Shown in pieces: positions 20,191-33,319 of a stretch of DNA of 64,000 bases. Origin of the DNA: Diploptera punctata (taxonomy: Eukaryota; Arthropoda; Insecta; Blattodea; Blaberidae); contig JASPKZ010010276.1 in assembly GCA_030220185.1 (NCBI GenBank), forward strand, positions 1,014,591-1,078,590. The letters run 5' to 3'. The number at the start of each line of letters is the position of its first letter. Position 1 is the first letter of the stretch. The translations under genes were made by a program, and so were the position numbers. Below the pieces are notes generated by a model. That model was given only the letters and a program-made list of their open reading frames with translations. It did not search any database and was not told the origin of the DNA.

Positions 20191-21084
20191 AGTTCCAATA
20201 TGGAGGCCTTTCAAAATCACTGTTTCATATTCTGCATTTTAACGGTAAATTACTAAATAGTTCCAATATGGAGGCCTTTCAAAATCACTGTATCATATTC
20301 TGCATTTTAACTGTAAATTATTAAATAGTTCCAATATGGAAGCCTTTCAAAATTACTGCTTCATCGTCTGCATTTTAACGGTAAATTATTAAATAGTTCC
20401 AATATGGAGGCCTTTCAAAATCACTGTTTCATCTTCTGCGTTTTAACGGTAAATTATTAAATAGTTCCAATATAGAGGCCTTTCAAAAACACTGTTTCAT
20501 CTTCTGCATTTTAACGGTAAATTAATAAATAGTTCCAATATGGAGACCTTTCAAAATCACTGTTTCATATTCTGCATTTTAACTGTAAATTATTAAAGAG
20601 TTCCAATATGGAGGCCTTTCAAAATTACTGCTTCATATTCTGCATTTTAACGGTGAATTACTAAATAGTTCCAATATGGAGGCCTTTCAAAATCACTGTT
20701 TCATATTCTGCATTTTAACTGTAAATTATTAAATAGCTCCAATATGGAGGCCTTTCAAAATCACTGTTTCATATTCTGCATTTTAACGGTAAATTATTAA
20801 AGAGTTCCAATATGGAGGCCTTTCAAAATTACTGCTTCATATTCTGCATTTTAACGGTAAATTACTAAATAGTTCCAATATGGAGGCCTTTCAAAATCAC
20901 TGTTTCATATTCTGCATTTTAACTGTAAATTATTAAATAGCTCCAATATGGAGGCCTTTCAAAATCACTGTTTCATCTTCTGCATTTTAACGGTAAATTA
21001 TTAAATAGTTCCAATATGGAGGTCTTTCAAAATCACTGTTTCATATTCTGCATTTTAACTGTAAATTATTAAATAGTTCCAATA

Positions 21085-21195
21085 TTGAGACCATTACAAA
21101 CAATGCAGAATATGGACAGGATCACTGAACAAACTCATAAAAGACAAATCATAAACTTATAACTTAATGCTCTTTCGAGTCCCTCTTACCAACTT
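21085..21195. repeat. Non-monomer block inside the satellite, copy 1
   Basis: The monomer phase is broken by about 110 bp containing GAGACCATTACAAACAATGC, GGATCACTGAACAAACTCAT and GCTCTTTCGAGTCCCTCTTA. The same block occurs 4126 bp later. I do not recognise its origin. Confidence 0.9.
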
Positions 21196-24100
21196 AAAAT
21201 ATGGAGGCCTTTCAAAATCACTCATTCATATTCTGCATTTTAACCGTAAATTATTAAATAGTTACAATATAGAGGCCTTTCAAAATCACTGTTTCATCTT
21301 CTGCATTTTAACGGTAAGTTATTAAATAGTTCCAATATGGAGGCCTTTCAAAATCACTGTTTCATATTCTACATTTTAACTGTAAATTATTAAATAGTTC
21401 CAACATGGAGGCCTTTCAAAATCACTGTTTCATATTCTGCATTTTAACGGTAAATTATTAAACAGTTCCAATATAGAGACCTTTCAAAATCACTGTTTCA
21501 TCTTCTGCATTTTAACGGTAAATTATTAAACAGTTCCAATATAGAGACCTTTCAAAATCACTGTTTCATCTTCTGCATTTTAACGGTAAATTATTAAACA
21601 GCTCCAATATAGAGACCTTTCAAAATCACTGTTTCATCTTCTGCATTTTAACGGTAAATTATTAAATAGTTCCAATATAGAGACCTTTCAAAATCACTGT
21701 TTCATCTTCTGCATTTTAACGGTAAATTATTAAACAGTTCCAATATAGAGACCTTTCAAAATCACTGTTTCATCTTCTGCATTTTAACGGTAAATTATTA
21801 AATAGTTCCAATATGGAGGCCTTTCAAAATCACTGTTTAATATTCTGCATTTTAACTTTAAATTATTAAATAGTTTCAATATGGAGGCTTTTCAAAATCA
21901 CTGTTTCATATTCTGCATTTTAACGGTAAATTATTAAATAGTTCCAATATGGACGCCTTTCAAAATCACTGTTTCATATTCTGCATTTTAACTGTAAATT
22001 ATTAAATAGTTCCAATATGGAGGCCTTTCAAAATCACTGTTTCATATTCTGCATTTTAACTGTAAATTATTAAATAGTTCCAATATGGAAGCCTTTCAAA
22101 ATTACTGCTTCATCTTCTGCATTTTAACGGTAAATTATTAAATAGTTCCAATATGGAGGCCTTTCAAAATCACTGTTTCATCTTCTGCGTTTTAACGGTA
22201 AATTATTAAATAGTTCCAATATGGAGGCCTTTCAAAATCACTGTTTCATATTCTGCATTTTAACTGTAAATTATTAAATAGTTCCAATATGGAGGCCTTT
22301 CAAAATCACTGTTTCATATTCTGCATTTTAACTGTAAATTATTAAATAGATCCAATATGGAAGCCTTTCAAAATTACTGCTTCATCTTCTGCATTTTAAC
22401 GGTAAATTATTAAATAGTTCCAATATGGAGGCCTTTCAAAATCACTGTTTCATCTTCTGCGTTTTAACGGTAAATTATTAAATAGTTCCAATATAGAGGC
22501 CTTTCAAAAACAGTGTTTCATCTTCTGCATTTTAACGGTAAATTAATAAATAGTTCCAATATGGAGACCTTTCAAAATCACTGTTTCATCTTCTGCATGT
22601 TAACTGTAAATTATTAAAGAGTTCCAATATAGAAGCCTTTCAAAATTACTGCTTCATATTCTGCATTTTAACGGTAAATTACTAAATAGTTCCAATATGG
22701 AGGCCTTTCAAAATCACTCTTTCATATTCTGCATTTTAACTGTAAATTATTAAATAGCACCAATATGGAGGCCTTTCAAAATCACTGTTTCATCTTCTGC
22801 ATTTTAACTGTAAATTATTAAATAGTTCCAATATGGAGGCCTTTCAAAATCACTGTTTCATATTCTGCATTTTAACTGTAAATTATTAAATAGTACCAAT
22901 ATGGAGACCTTTCAAAATCACTGTTTCATCTTATGCATTTACCGGTAAATTATTAAATAGTTCCAAAATGAAGGCCTTTCAAAATCACTGTTTCATATTC
23001 TGCATTTTAACCGTAAATTATTAAATAGTTCCAATATGGAGGCCTTTCAAAATCAGTGTTTCATATTCTGCATTTTAACTGTAAATTATTAAATAGTTCC
23101 AATATGGAGGCCTTTCAAAATCACTGTTTCATATTCTGCATTTTAACTGTAAATTATTAAATATTTCCAGTATGGAGGCCTTTCAAAATCACTGTTTCAT
23201 ATTCTGCATTTTAACTGTAAATTATTAAATAGTTCCAATATGGAGGCCTTTCAAAATCACTGTTTCACCTTCTGCATTTAACGGTAAATTATTATATAGT
23301 TCCAATATGGAGGCCTTTCAAAATCACTGTTTCATCATCTGTATTTTAACGGTAAATTACTAAATAGTTCCAATATGGAGGCCTTTCAAAATCACTGTTT
23401 CATATTCTGCATTTTAACTGTAAATTATAAAAATAGTTCCAATATGGGGGCCTTTCAAAATCACTGTTTCATATTCTGCATTTTAACTGTAAATTATTAA
23501 ATAGCTCTAATATGGAGGCCTTTCAAAATCACTGTTTCATCTTCTGCATTTTAACTGTAAATTATTAAATAGTTCCAATATGGAGGCCTTTCAAAATCAG
23601 TGTTTCATATTCTGCATTTTAACTGTAAATTATTAAATAGTTCCAATATGGAGGCCTTTCAAAATCACTGTTTCATATTCTGCATTTTAACTGTAAATTA
23701 TTAAATATTTCCAATATGGAGGCCTTTCAAAATCACTGTTTCATATTCTGCATTTTAACTGTAAATTATTAAATAGATCCAATATGGAGGCCTTTCAAAA
23801 TCACTGTTTCACCTTCTGCATTTAACGGTAAATTATTATATAGTTCCAATATGGAGGCCTTTCAATATCACTGTTTCATCATCTGTATTTTAACGGTAAA
23901 TTACTAAATAGTTCCAATATGGAGGCCTTTCAAAATCACTGTTTCATATTCTGCATTTTAACTGTAAATTATAAAAATAGTTCCAATATGGGGGCCTTTC
24001 AAAATCACTGTTTCATATTCTGCATTTTAACTGTAAATTATTAAATAGCTCCAATATGGAGGCCTTTCAAAATCACTGTTTCATCTTCTGCATTTTAACT

Positions 24101-25210
24101 GTAAATTATTAAAGAGTTCCAATATAGAAGCCTTTCAAAATTACTGCTTCATATTCTGCATTTTAACGGTAAATTACTAAATAGTTCCAATATGGAGGCC
24201 TTTCAAAATCACTCTTTCATATTCTGCATTTTAACTGTAAATTATTAAATAGCTCCAATATGGAGGCCTTTCAAAATCACTGTTTCATCTTCTGCATTTT
24301 AACTGTAAATTATTAAATAGTTCCAATATGGAGGCCTTTCAAAATCACTGTTTCATATTCTGCATTTTAACTGTAAATTATTAAATAGTACCAATATGGA
24401 GGCCTTTCAAAATCACTGTTTCATCTTATGCATTTACCGGTAAATTATTAAATAGTTCCAAAATGAAGGCCTTTCAAAATCACTGTTTCATATTCTGCAT
24501 TTTAACTGTAAATTATTAAATAGTTCCAATATGGAGGCCTTTCAAAATCACTGTTTCATCTTCTGCGTTTTAACGGTAAATTATTAAATAGTTCCAATAT
24601 AGAGGCCTTTCAAAAACACTGTTTCATCTTCTGCATTTTAACGGTAAATTAATAAATAGTTCCAATATGGAGACCTTTCAAAATCACTGTTTCATATTCT
24701 GCATTTTAACTGTAAATTATTAAAGAGTTCCAATATGGAGGCCTTTCAAAATTACTGCTTCAAATTCTGCATTTTAACGGTGAATTACTAAATAGTTCCA
24801 ATATGGAGGCCTTTCAAAATCACTGTTTCATATTCTGCATTTTAACTGTAAATTATTAAATAGCTCCAATATGGAGGCCTTTCAAAATCACTGTTTCATA
24901 TTCTGCATTTTAACGGTAAATTATTAAAGAGTTCCAATATGGAGGCCTTTCAAAATTACTGCTTCATATTCTGCATTTTAACGGTAAATTACTAAATAGT
25001 TCCAATATGGAGGCCTTTCAAAATCACTGTTTCATATTCTGCATTTTAACTGTAAATTATTAAATAGCTCCAATATGGAGGCCTTTCAAATCACTGTTTC
25101 ATCTTCTGCATTTTAACGGTAAATTATTAAATAGTTCCAATATGGAGGTCTTTCAAAATCACTGTTTCATATTCTGCATTTTAACTGTAAATTATTAAAT
25201 AGTTCCAATA

Positions 25211-25322
25211 TTGAGACCATTACAAACAATGCAGAATATGGACAGGATCACTGAACAAACTCATAAAAGACAAATCATAAACTTATAACTTAATGCTCTT
25301 TCGAGTCCCTCTTACAACTTAA
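25211..25322. repeat. Non-monomer block inside the satellite, copy 2
   Basis: Essentially identical to the block at 21085-21195, with one base missing in CCTCTTACAACTT. It marks a large duplication within the array. Confidence 0.9.
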
Positions 25323-25569
25323 AATATGGAGGCCTTTCAAAATCACTCATTCATATTCTGCATTTTAACCGTAAATTATTAAATAGTTACAATATAGAGG
25401 CCTTTCAAAATCACTGTTTCATCTTCTGCATTTTAACGGTAAGTTATTAAATAGTTCCAATATGGAGGCCTTTCAAAATCACTGTTTCATATTCTACATT
25501 TTAACTGTAAATTATTAAATAGTTCCAACATGGAGGCCTTTCAAAATCACTGTTTCATATTCTGCATTT

Positions 25570-27740
25570 TAACGGTAATTATTAAACAGTTCCAATATAG
25601 AGACCTTTCAAAATCACTGTTTCATCTTCTGCATTTTAACGGTAAATTATTAAACAGTTCCAATATAGAGACCTTTCAAATCACTGTTTCAGCTTCGTCT
25701 GCATTTAAACGGCAAAATTATTAAACAGCTCCAATATCGAGACATGTCAAAATCACTCGTTTCATACTCTCTGCATTTTACCGGTAATAGATTATTAAAT
25801 TAGTTCCTATATAGAGACCTTTCAAAATCACTGTTTCATCTTCTGCATTTTAACGGTAACTTATTTAAAACAGTTCCAATATAGAGACCTTTCAAAATCA
25901 CTGTTTCCTCTTCTGCATTTTAACGGTTGGTAAATTATTAAAATAGTTCCAATATGGAGGCCTTTCAAAATCAGCTGTTTAATATTCTGCATTTTAACTT
26001 TAAATTATTAAATAGGTTTCAATATGGAGGCTTTTCCAAATCAATGTTTCATTATTCTGCCCTTTAACGGTAAATTATTAAATAGTTCCAATATGGAACG
26101 CCTTTCAAAATCACTGTTTAATATTCTGCATTTAAAATGTAAATTATTAAATAGTTCCAATATGGAGGAACTTTCAAAATCACTGTTTCATATTCTGCAT
26201 TTTAACTGTAAATTATTGACTGTTGGTGCCAATATGGAAGCCCCTTCAAAAAATTACTGCTTCATCTTCTGCATTTTAACGGTAAATTATTAAATAGTTC
26301 CAATATGGAGGGAGGCCTTTCAAAATCACGTTTTCAGATTCTGCATTTTAACTGTAAATTCTTAAATAGTTCCAATATGGGAAGCCTTTTCCAAAATCAA
26401 CTGATTTGCATATTCTGGCATTTACACTGTAAATTAATTAAATAGTTCCAATATGGAGGCCTTCCAAAAACACTTGTGTTCAATATTCTGCGTTTTAACG
26501 GTAAATTATTTTAAATAGTTCCAATATAGAGGCCTTTCAAAAACAGTGTTTCATCTTCTGCATTTTAAAGGTAAATAATAAATAGTTCCAATATGGAGGG
26601 CCTTTCAAAATCACTGTTTCATCTTCTGAGTTTTAACGGTAAATTATTAAATAGTTCCAATATAGAGGCCTTTCAAAAACAGTGTTTCATCTTCTCGCAT
26701 TGTAAACGGTAATTAAATAAATAGTTTGCCCATAAGGAGACCTTTCAAAATCACTGGTTCATCTTCTGCATGTTAACTGATAAATTATTAAAGAGTTCCA
26801 ATATAGAAGACCCTCGTTCAAAATTACTGCTTGCATATTCTGCATTTTAACGGTAAATTACTAAATAGTTCCAATATGGAGGCCTTTCCAAAATCACTCT
26901 TTCAGTATTCTGCATTTTAAATGTAAAATTATTAAATAGCACACCAATATGAAGGACCTTCAAAATCACTGTTTCATCTTCAATGCATTTTAACTGTAAA
27001 TTATTAATTAGTTCCAATATGGAGGCCTTTCAAAATCACACAGCGCATTTCATATTCTGCATTTTAACTGTAAATTATTAAATAGTACCAATATGGAGGG
27101 GGGGGACTTTCAAAATCACTGTTTCATCTTAGTGCATTTACCGGTAAAGTATTAAATAGTTCCAAAATGAAGGCATTTCAAAATCACTGTTTCATATTCT
27201 GCATTTTAACCGTAAATTATTAAATAGTTCCAATATGGGGGCCTTTCAAAATCAGTGTTTCATATTCTGCATTTTAACTGCTGAATTATTAAATAGTTCC
27301 AATATGGAGGCCCTTTCAAAGTCACTGTTTCATATTCTGCATTTTAACTGTAAATTATTAAATATTTCCAGTATGGAGGCCTTTTCAAAAATCACTGTTT
27401 CATATTCTGCATTTTAACACTGTATTAAATTATTAAATAGTTGCCAATATGGAGGCCTTTACAAATCACTGTGTCACCGTCTGCATTTAAACGGTAAATT
27501 ATATATATAGTTCAAATATGGAGGCCTTTCAAAAATAACTGTTTCATCATCTGTATTTTAACGGTAAATTAATAAAATGTTCCAATATGGAGGCCTTTCA
27601 AAATCCACTGTTTCATATTCTGCATTTTGTTTTTAACTGTTTAAATATAAAAAATAGTTCCAATATGGGGGGCCTTCAAAATCACTGTTTCAATATTCTG
27701 CATTTTAACTGTAAATTATGAAATAGTCTCTAATATGGAG
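25570..27740. other. Indel-rich stretch of the satellite
   Basis: Monomers here carry many one- to four-base insertions (for example GGAGGGGGGGGACTTT near 27097) that are rare before and after. The corresponding duplicated stretch about 4.1 kb earlier is clean. See the finding on sequence quality. Confidence 0.75.
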
Positions 27741-30700
27741 GCCTTTCAAAATCACTGTTTCATATTCTGCATTTTAACTGTAAATTATTAAATAGTTCCA
27801 ATATGGAGGCCTTTCAAAATCACTGTTTCATATTCTGCATTTTAACTGTAAATTATTAAATAGTTCCAATATGGAGGCCTTTCAAAATCACTGTTTCATA
27901 TTCTGCATTTTAACTGTAAATTATTAAATATTTCCAATATGGAGGCCTTTCAAAATCACTGTTTCATCATTTCTGCATTTTAACGGTAAATTATTAAATA
28001 GTTTCCAATATGGAGGCCTTTCAAAATCACTGTTTCATATTCTGCATTTTAACTGTAAATTATAAAAATAGTTCCAATATGGGGGCCTTTCAAAATCACT
28101 GTTTCATCTTCTGCATTTTAACTGTAAATTATTAAATAGTTCCAATATGGAGGCCTTTCAAAATCACTGTTTCATATTCTGCATTTTAACTGTAAATTAT
28201 AAAAATAGTTCCAATATGGAAGCCTTTCAAAACTTCTGCTTCATATTCTGCATTTTAACTGTAAATTACTAAATAGTTCCAATATGGAGGCCTTTCAAAA
28301 TCACTGTTTCATATTCTGCATTTTAACTGTAAATTATTAAATAGCTCCAATATGGAGGCCTTTCAAAATCACTGTTTCATCTTCTGCATTTTAACTGTAA
28401 ATTATTAAATAGTTCCAATATGGAGGCCTTTCAAAATCACTCTTTCATATTCTGCATTTTAACTGTAAATTATTAAATAGCTCCAATATGGAGGCCTTTC
28501 AAAATCACTGTTTCATCTTCTGCATTTTAACTGTAAATTATTAAATAGTTCCAATATGGAGGCCTTTCAAAATCACTGTTTCATATTCTGCATTTTAACT
28601 GTAAATTATTAAATAGTTCCAATATGGAGGCCTTTCAAAATCACTGTTTCATCTTCTGCATTTAACCGGTAAATTATTAAATAGTTCCAAAATGGAGGCC
28701 TTTCAAAATCACTGTTTCATATTCTGCATTTTAACTGTAAATTATTAAATAGTTCCAATATGGAGGCCTTTCAAAATCACTGTTTCATATTCTCGCATTT
28801 TAACTGTAAATTATTAAATAGTTCCAATATGGAGGCCTTTCAAATCACTGTTTCATATTCTGCATTTTAACTGTAAATTATTAAATAGTTCCAATATGGA
28901 GGCCTTTCAAAATCACTGTTTCATATCTTCTGCATTTTAACTGTAAATTATTAAATAGTTTCCAATATGGAGGCCTTTCAAATCACTGTTTCACTCTGCA
29001 TTTAACGGTAAATTATTATATAGTTCCAATATGGAGGCCTTTCAAAATCACTGTTTCATCATCTGTATTTTAACGGTAAATTACTAAATAGTTCCAATAT
29101 GGAGGCCTTTCAAAATCACTGTTTCATATTCTGCATTTTAACTGTAAATATTAAATAGTTCCATAATGGAGGCCTTTCGAAATCAGTGTTTCATATTCTG
29201 CATTTTAACTGTAAATTATTAAATAGTTCCAATATGGAGGCCTTTCAAAATCACTGTTTCATATTCTGCATTTTAACTGTAAATTATTAAATAGTTCCAA
29301 TATGGAGGCCTTTCAAAATCAGTGTTTCATCTTCTGCAGTTTAACGGTAAATTATTAAATAGTTCCAATATGGAGGCCTTTCAATATCACTGTTTCATAT
29401 TCTGCATTTTAACCGTAAATTATTAAATAGTTCCAATATGGAGGCCTTTCAAAATCACTGTTTCATATTCTTGCATTTTAACCGTAAATTATTAAATAGT
29501 TTCTAATATGGAGGCCTTTCAAAATCACTGTTTCATATTCTTGCATTTTAACTGTAAATTATTAAATAGTTCCAATATGGAGAGCCTTTCAAATCACTGT
29601 TTCATATTCTGCATTTTAACTGTAAATTATTAAATAGTACTAATATGGAGACCTTTCAAAATCACTGTTTCATATTCTGCATTTTAACTGTAATTATTAA
29701 ATAGTACTAATATGGAGGCCTTTCAAAATCACTGTTTCATATTCTGCATTTTAACTGTAAATTATTAAATAGTTACCAATATGGAGGCCTTTTCAAAATC
29801 ACTGTTTCATATTCTGCATTTTAACTGTAAATTATTAAATAGTTACAATATGGAGGCCTTTCAAAATCACTGTTTCATATTCTGCATTTTAACTGTAAAT
29901 TATTAAATAGTTCCAATATGGAGGCCTTTCAAAATCACTGTTTCATATTCTGCATTTTAACTGTAAATTATTAAATAGTTCCAATATGGAGGCCTTTCAA
30001 AATCACTGTTTCATATTCTGCATTTTAACTGTAAATTATTAAATAGTTCCAATATGGAGGCCTTTCAAAATCAGTGTTTCACATTCTGCATTTTAACTGT
30101 AAATTATTAAATAGTTCCAATATGGAGGCCTTTCAAAATCACTGTTTCATCTTCTGCATTTTAACGGTAAATTATTAAATAGTTCCAATATGGAGGCCTT
30201 TCAAAATCACTGTTTCATCTTCTGCATTTTAACTGTGAATTATTAAATAGTTCCAATATGGAGGCATTTCAAAATCACTATTTCATATTCTGCATTTTAA
30301 CTGTAAATTATTAAATATTTCCAATATGGAGGCCTTTCAAAATCAGTGTTTCATATACTGCATTTTAACTGTAAATTATTAAATAGTTCCAATATGGAGG
30401 CCTTTCAAAATCACTGTTTCATATTCTGCATTTTAACCGTAAATTATTAAATAGTTCCAATATCGAGGCCTTTCAAAATCACTGTTTCATATTTTGCATT
30501 TTAACCGTAAATTATTAAATAGTTCCAATATGGAGGCCTTTCAAAATCACTGTTTCATATTCTGCATTTTAATTGTAAATTATTAAATAGTTCCAATATG
30601 GAGGCCTTTCAAAATCACTGTTTCATATTCTGCATTTTAACTGTAAATTATTAAATAGTTCCAATATGGAGGCCTTTCAAAATCACTGTTCCATATTTTG

Positions 30701-32535
30701 CATTTTAACCGTAAATTATTATATAGTTCCAATATGGAGGCCTTTCAAAATCACTGTTTCATCTTCTGCATTTAACCGTAAATTATTAAATAGTTCCAAT
30801 ATGGAGGCCTTTCAAAATCACTGTTTCATATTCTGAATTTTAACTGTAAATTATTAAATAATACCAATGTGGAGACCTTTCAAAATCACTGTTTCATCTT
30901 CTGCATTTAACGGTAAATTATTAAATAGTTCCAATATGGAGGCCTTTCAAAATCACTGTTTCATATTCTGCATTTTAACTGTAAATTATTAAATAGTTCC
31001 AATATGGAGGCCTTTCAACATCACTGTTTCATATTCTGCATTTTAACTGTAAATTATTAAATAGTTCCAAGATGGAGGCTTTTCAAAATCACTGTTTCAT
31101 ATTCTGCATTTTAAGTGTAAATTATTAAATAGTTCCAATATGGAGGCTTTTCAAAATCACTGTTTCATATTCTGCATTTTAACGGTAAATTATTAAATAG
31201 TTCCAATATGGAGGCCTTTCAAAATCACTGTTTCATATTCTGCATTTTAACTGTAAATTATTAAATAGTTCCAATATGGAGGCCTTTCAAAATCACCGTT
31301 TCTTCTTCTGCATTTAATGGTAAATTATTAAATAGTTCCAATATGGAATTCTTTCAAAATCACTGTTTCATATTCTGCATTTTAACTGTAAATTATTAAA
31401 TAGTTCCAATATGGAGGCCTTTCAAAATCACTGTTTCATATTCTGCATTTTAACTGTAAATTATTAAATAGTTCCAATATGGAGGCCTTTCAAAATTATG
31501 TTTCATATTCTGCATTTTAACTGTAAATTATTAAATAGTTCCAATATGGAGGCCTTTCAAAATAACTGTTTCATATTCTGCATTTTAACTGTAAATTATT
31601 AAATAGTTCCAGTATGGAGGCCTTTCAAAATCACTGTTTCATCTTCTGCATTTTAACTGTAAATTATTAAATAGTTCCAATATGGAGGCATTTCAAAATC
31701 ACTGTTTCATATTCTGCATTTTAACTGTAAATTATTAAATAGTTCGAATATGGAGGCCTTTCAAAATCACTGTTTCATATTCTGCATTTTAACTGTAAAT
31801 TATTAAATAGTTCCAATATGGAGGCCTTTCAAAATCACTGTTTCATATTCTGCATTTTAACTGTAAATTATTAAATAGTTCCAATATGGAAGCCTTTCAA
31901 AATTACTGCTTCATCCTCTGCATTTTAACGGTAAATTATTAAATAGTTCCAATATGGAGGCCTTTCAAAATCACTGTTTCATCTTCTGCGTTTTAACGGT
32001 AAATTATTAAATAGTTCCAATATAGAGGCCTTTCAAAAACAGTGTTTCATCTTCTGCATTTTAACGGTAAATTAATAAATAGTTCCAATATGGAGACCTT
32101 TCAAAAGCACTGTTTCATATTCTGCATTTTAACTGTAAATTATTAAAGAGTTCCAATATGGAAGCCTTTCAAAATTACTGCTTCATATTCTGCATTTTAA
32201 CGGTAAATTACTAAATAGTTCCAATATGGAGGCCTTTCAAAATCACTGTTTCATATTCTGCATTTTAACTGTAAATTATTAAATAGCTCCAATATATAGG
32301 CCTTTCAAAATCACTGTTTCATATTCTGCATTTTAACTGTAAATTATTAAATAGTTCCAATATGGAGGCCTTTCAAAATCATTGTTTCATATTCTGCATT
32401 TTATCTGTAAATTATTTAATAGTTCCAATATGGAAGCCTTTCAAAATCACTGTTTCATATTCTTCATTCTAACTGTAAATTATTAAATAGTTCCAATATG
32501 GAGGCCTTTCAAAATCACTGTTTCATCTTCTGCAT

Positions 32536-32585
32536 TTTAACTGTAGTCAGTTACCAATTTTATGTTTAACATCTTATTATTTAAC
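32536..32585 (-). mobile_element. Right outer arm of the foldback element flanking the satellite
   Basis: GTCAGTTACCAATTTTATGT then TTAACATCTTATTATTTAAC is the inverse of TAATAAGATATTAAATGTAA / AATTGGTACC in the left arm at about 20127-20155. Similarity weakens after 32575. Confidence 0.68.
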
Positions 32586-32689
32586 TTCTCGAATCGTGAG
32601 TATCGAAATTGAAATGTGGTATTGAAGAAGTAGATATATGTTTGTCTATATTAATAAAATTCATATTTATAAGAGGATACGAAGAATTC

Positions 32690-32910
32690 GAGTATTTGGG
32701 CTCCTGGGTGAGTTTTTTTTTTTGGGTTTTTCCTCGCCTTAAGATAAATGTCAGAATGCTTAGAGCTCAACGGTCCCCGAAAATCATCCGACCATCGTCA
32801 TCATCCTTATCATTATCATAATCATCCTTCACCGGTGTGGAAAGCAACGAGAAGCTACCGCACTGATAATTCTCTAGTAAAGCTGCAAAGCATAGTATAA
32901 AAATGGATGG
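32690..32910 (+). mobile_element. SINE family A, 5'-truncated, tail type 2
   Basis: The tRNA-like head is missing. The body begins TGGGTGAGTTTTTTTTTTTG, continues AAGATAAATGTCAGAATGCT and AACGGTCCCCGAAAATCATC, then tail type 2 with TTCACCGGTGTGGAAAGCAA and CTAGTAAAGCTGCAAAGCAT, as at 7617-7968. Confidence 0.82.
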
Positions 32911-32929
32911 ATGAATATATAATTCAATT

Positions 32930-33260
32930 GTGAGAAGTGATAACCAGCCTCATGGGCTAGTCTTTCGCAATTCTGACTACTGTTCGTGCAGTCTCGGGTT
33001 CGATTCCCGACCAAACAATATGAATGTTTCCTTAAAGGCAATTATTCTTGTGATTGCCCATGGTCTGGAATTTAGATTAAGTTTAGGTTAAGAACTCCCC
33101 TGGAGCTTCATTATCATTAATCACCCATCATATCATGGGGGTAACGTAACTCCGCCTTCCAGGCACCCGAACTTCAAAAGTGGATTACAATTACGCCAAT
33201 GCCAGGTAAGAAAACCAGAAATGTCATATAAGACAACCTGGTGGCATTAGACGAAAAAAA
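32930..33260 (+). mobile_element. SINE family B, tail type 1
   Basis: Head with CATGGGCTAGTCTTTCGCAA and a B-box GGGTTCGATTCCCGACC near 32997, middle with GGCAATTATTCTTGTGATTG and GGTCTGGAATTTAGATTAAG, then tail type 1 (GGTAACGTAACTCCGCCTTC, AGACAACCTGGTGGCATTAG) and a short A run. Same build as 8357-8828. Confidence 0.82.
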
Positions 33261-33319
33261 AGATACTGAGAAGTGCTGTCACATATGGACCTAAAAGGTG
33301 GGAGTTCAACAAAAACTTA

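Larger units (their letters stand above)
20173..32535. repeat. 68-bp satellite array, about 180 monomers
   Basis: The block CAATATGGAGGCCTTTCAAA recurs every 68 bp (for example 20201 and 20269). A monomer runs AAATTATTAAATAGTTC, CAATATGGAGGCC, TTTCAAAATCACTGTTTCAT, then ATTCTGC or CTTCTGC, ATTTTAAC and TGT or GGT. At least two subfamilies (ATTCTGC...CTGT and CTTCTGC...CGGT) alternate in the left half; the ATTCTGC...CTGT type dominates after 27750. There are no unique spacers, so it is not a CRISPR-like array. Open frames here follow from the period and are not genes. The array is also internally duplicated (see findings). Confidence 0.97.

Noticed and set aside
20173..32535. CRISPR-like array
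   Set aside because: The repeats are contiguous 68-bp monomers with no unique spacers, and the genome is eukaryotic.
20173..32535. Open frames of 60-90 codons within the satellite (for example 25530-25724, 26024-26293, 27235-27417)
   Set aside because: They repeat the monomer translation and appear mainly in the indel-rich stretch, where chance frame changes avoid stops.
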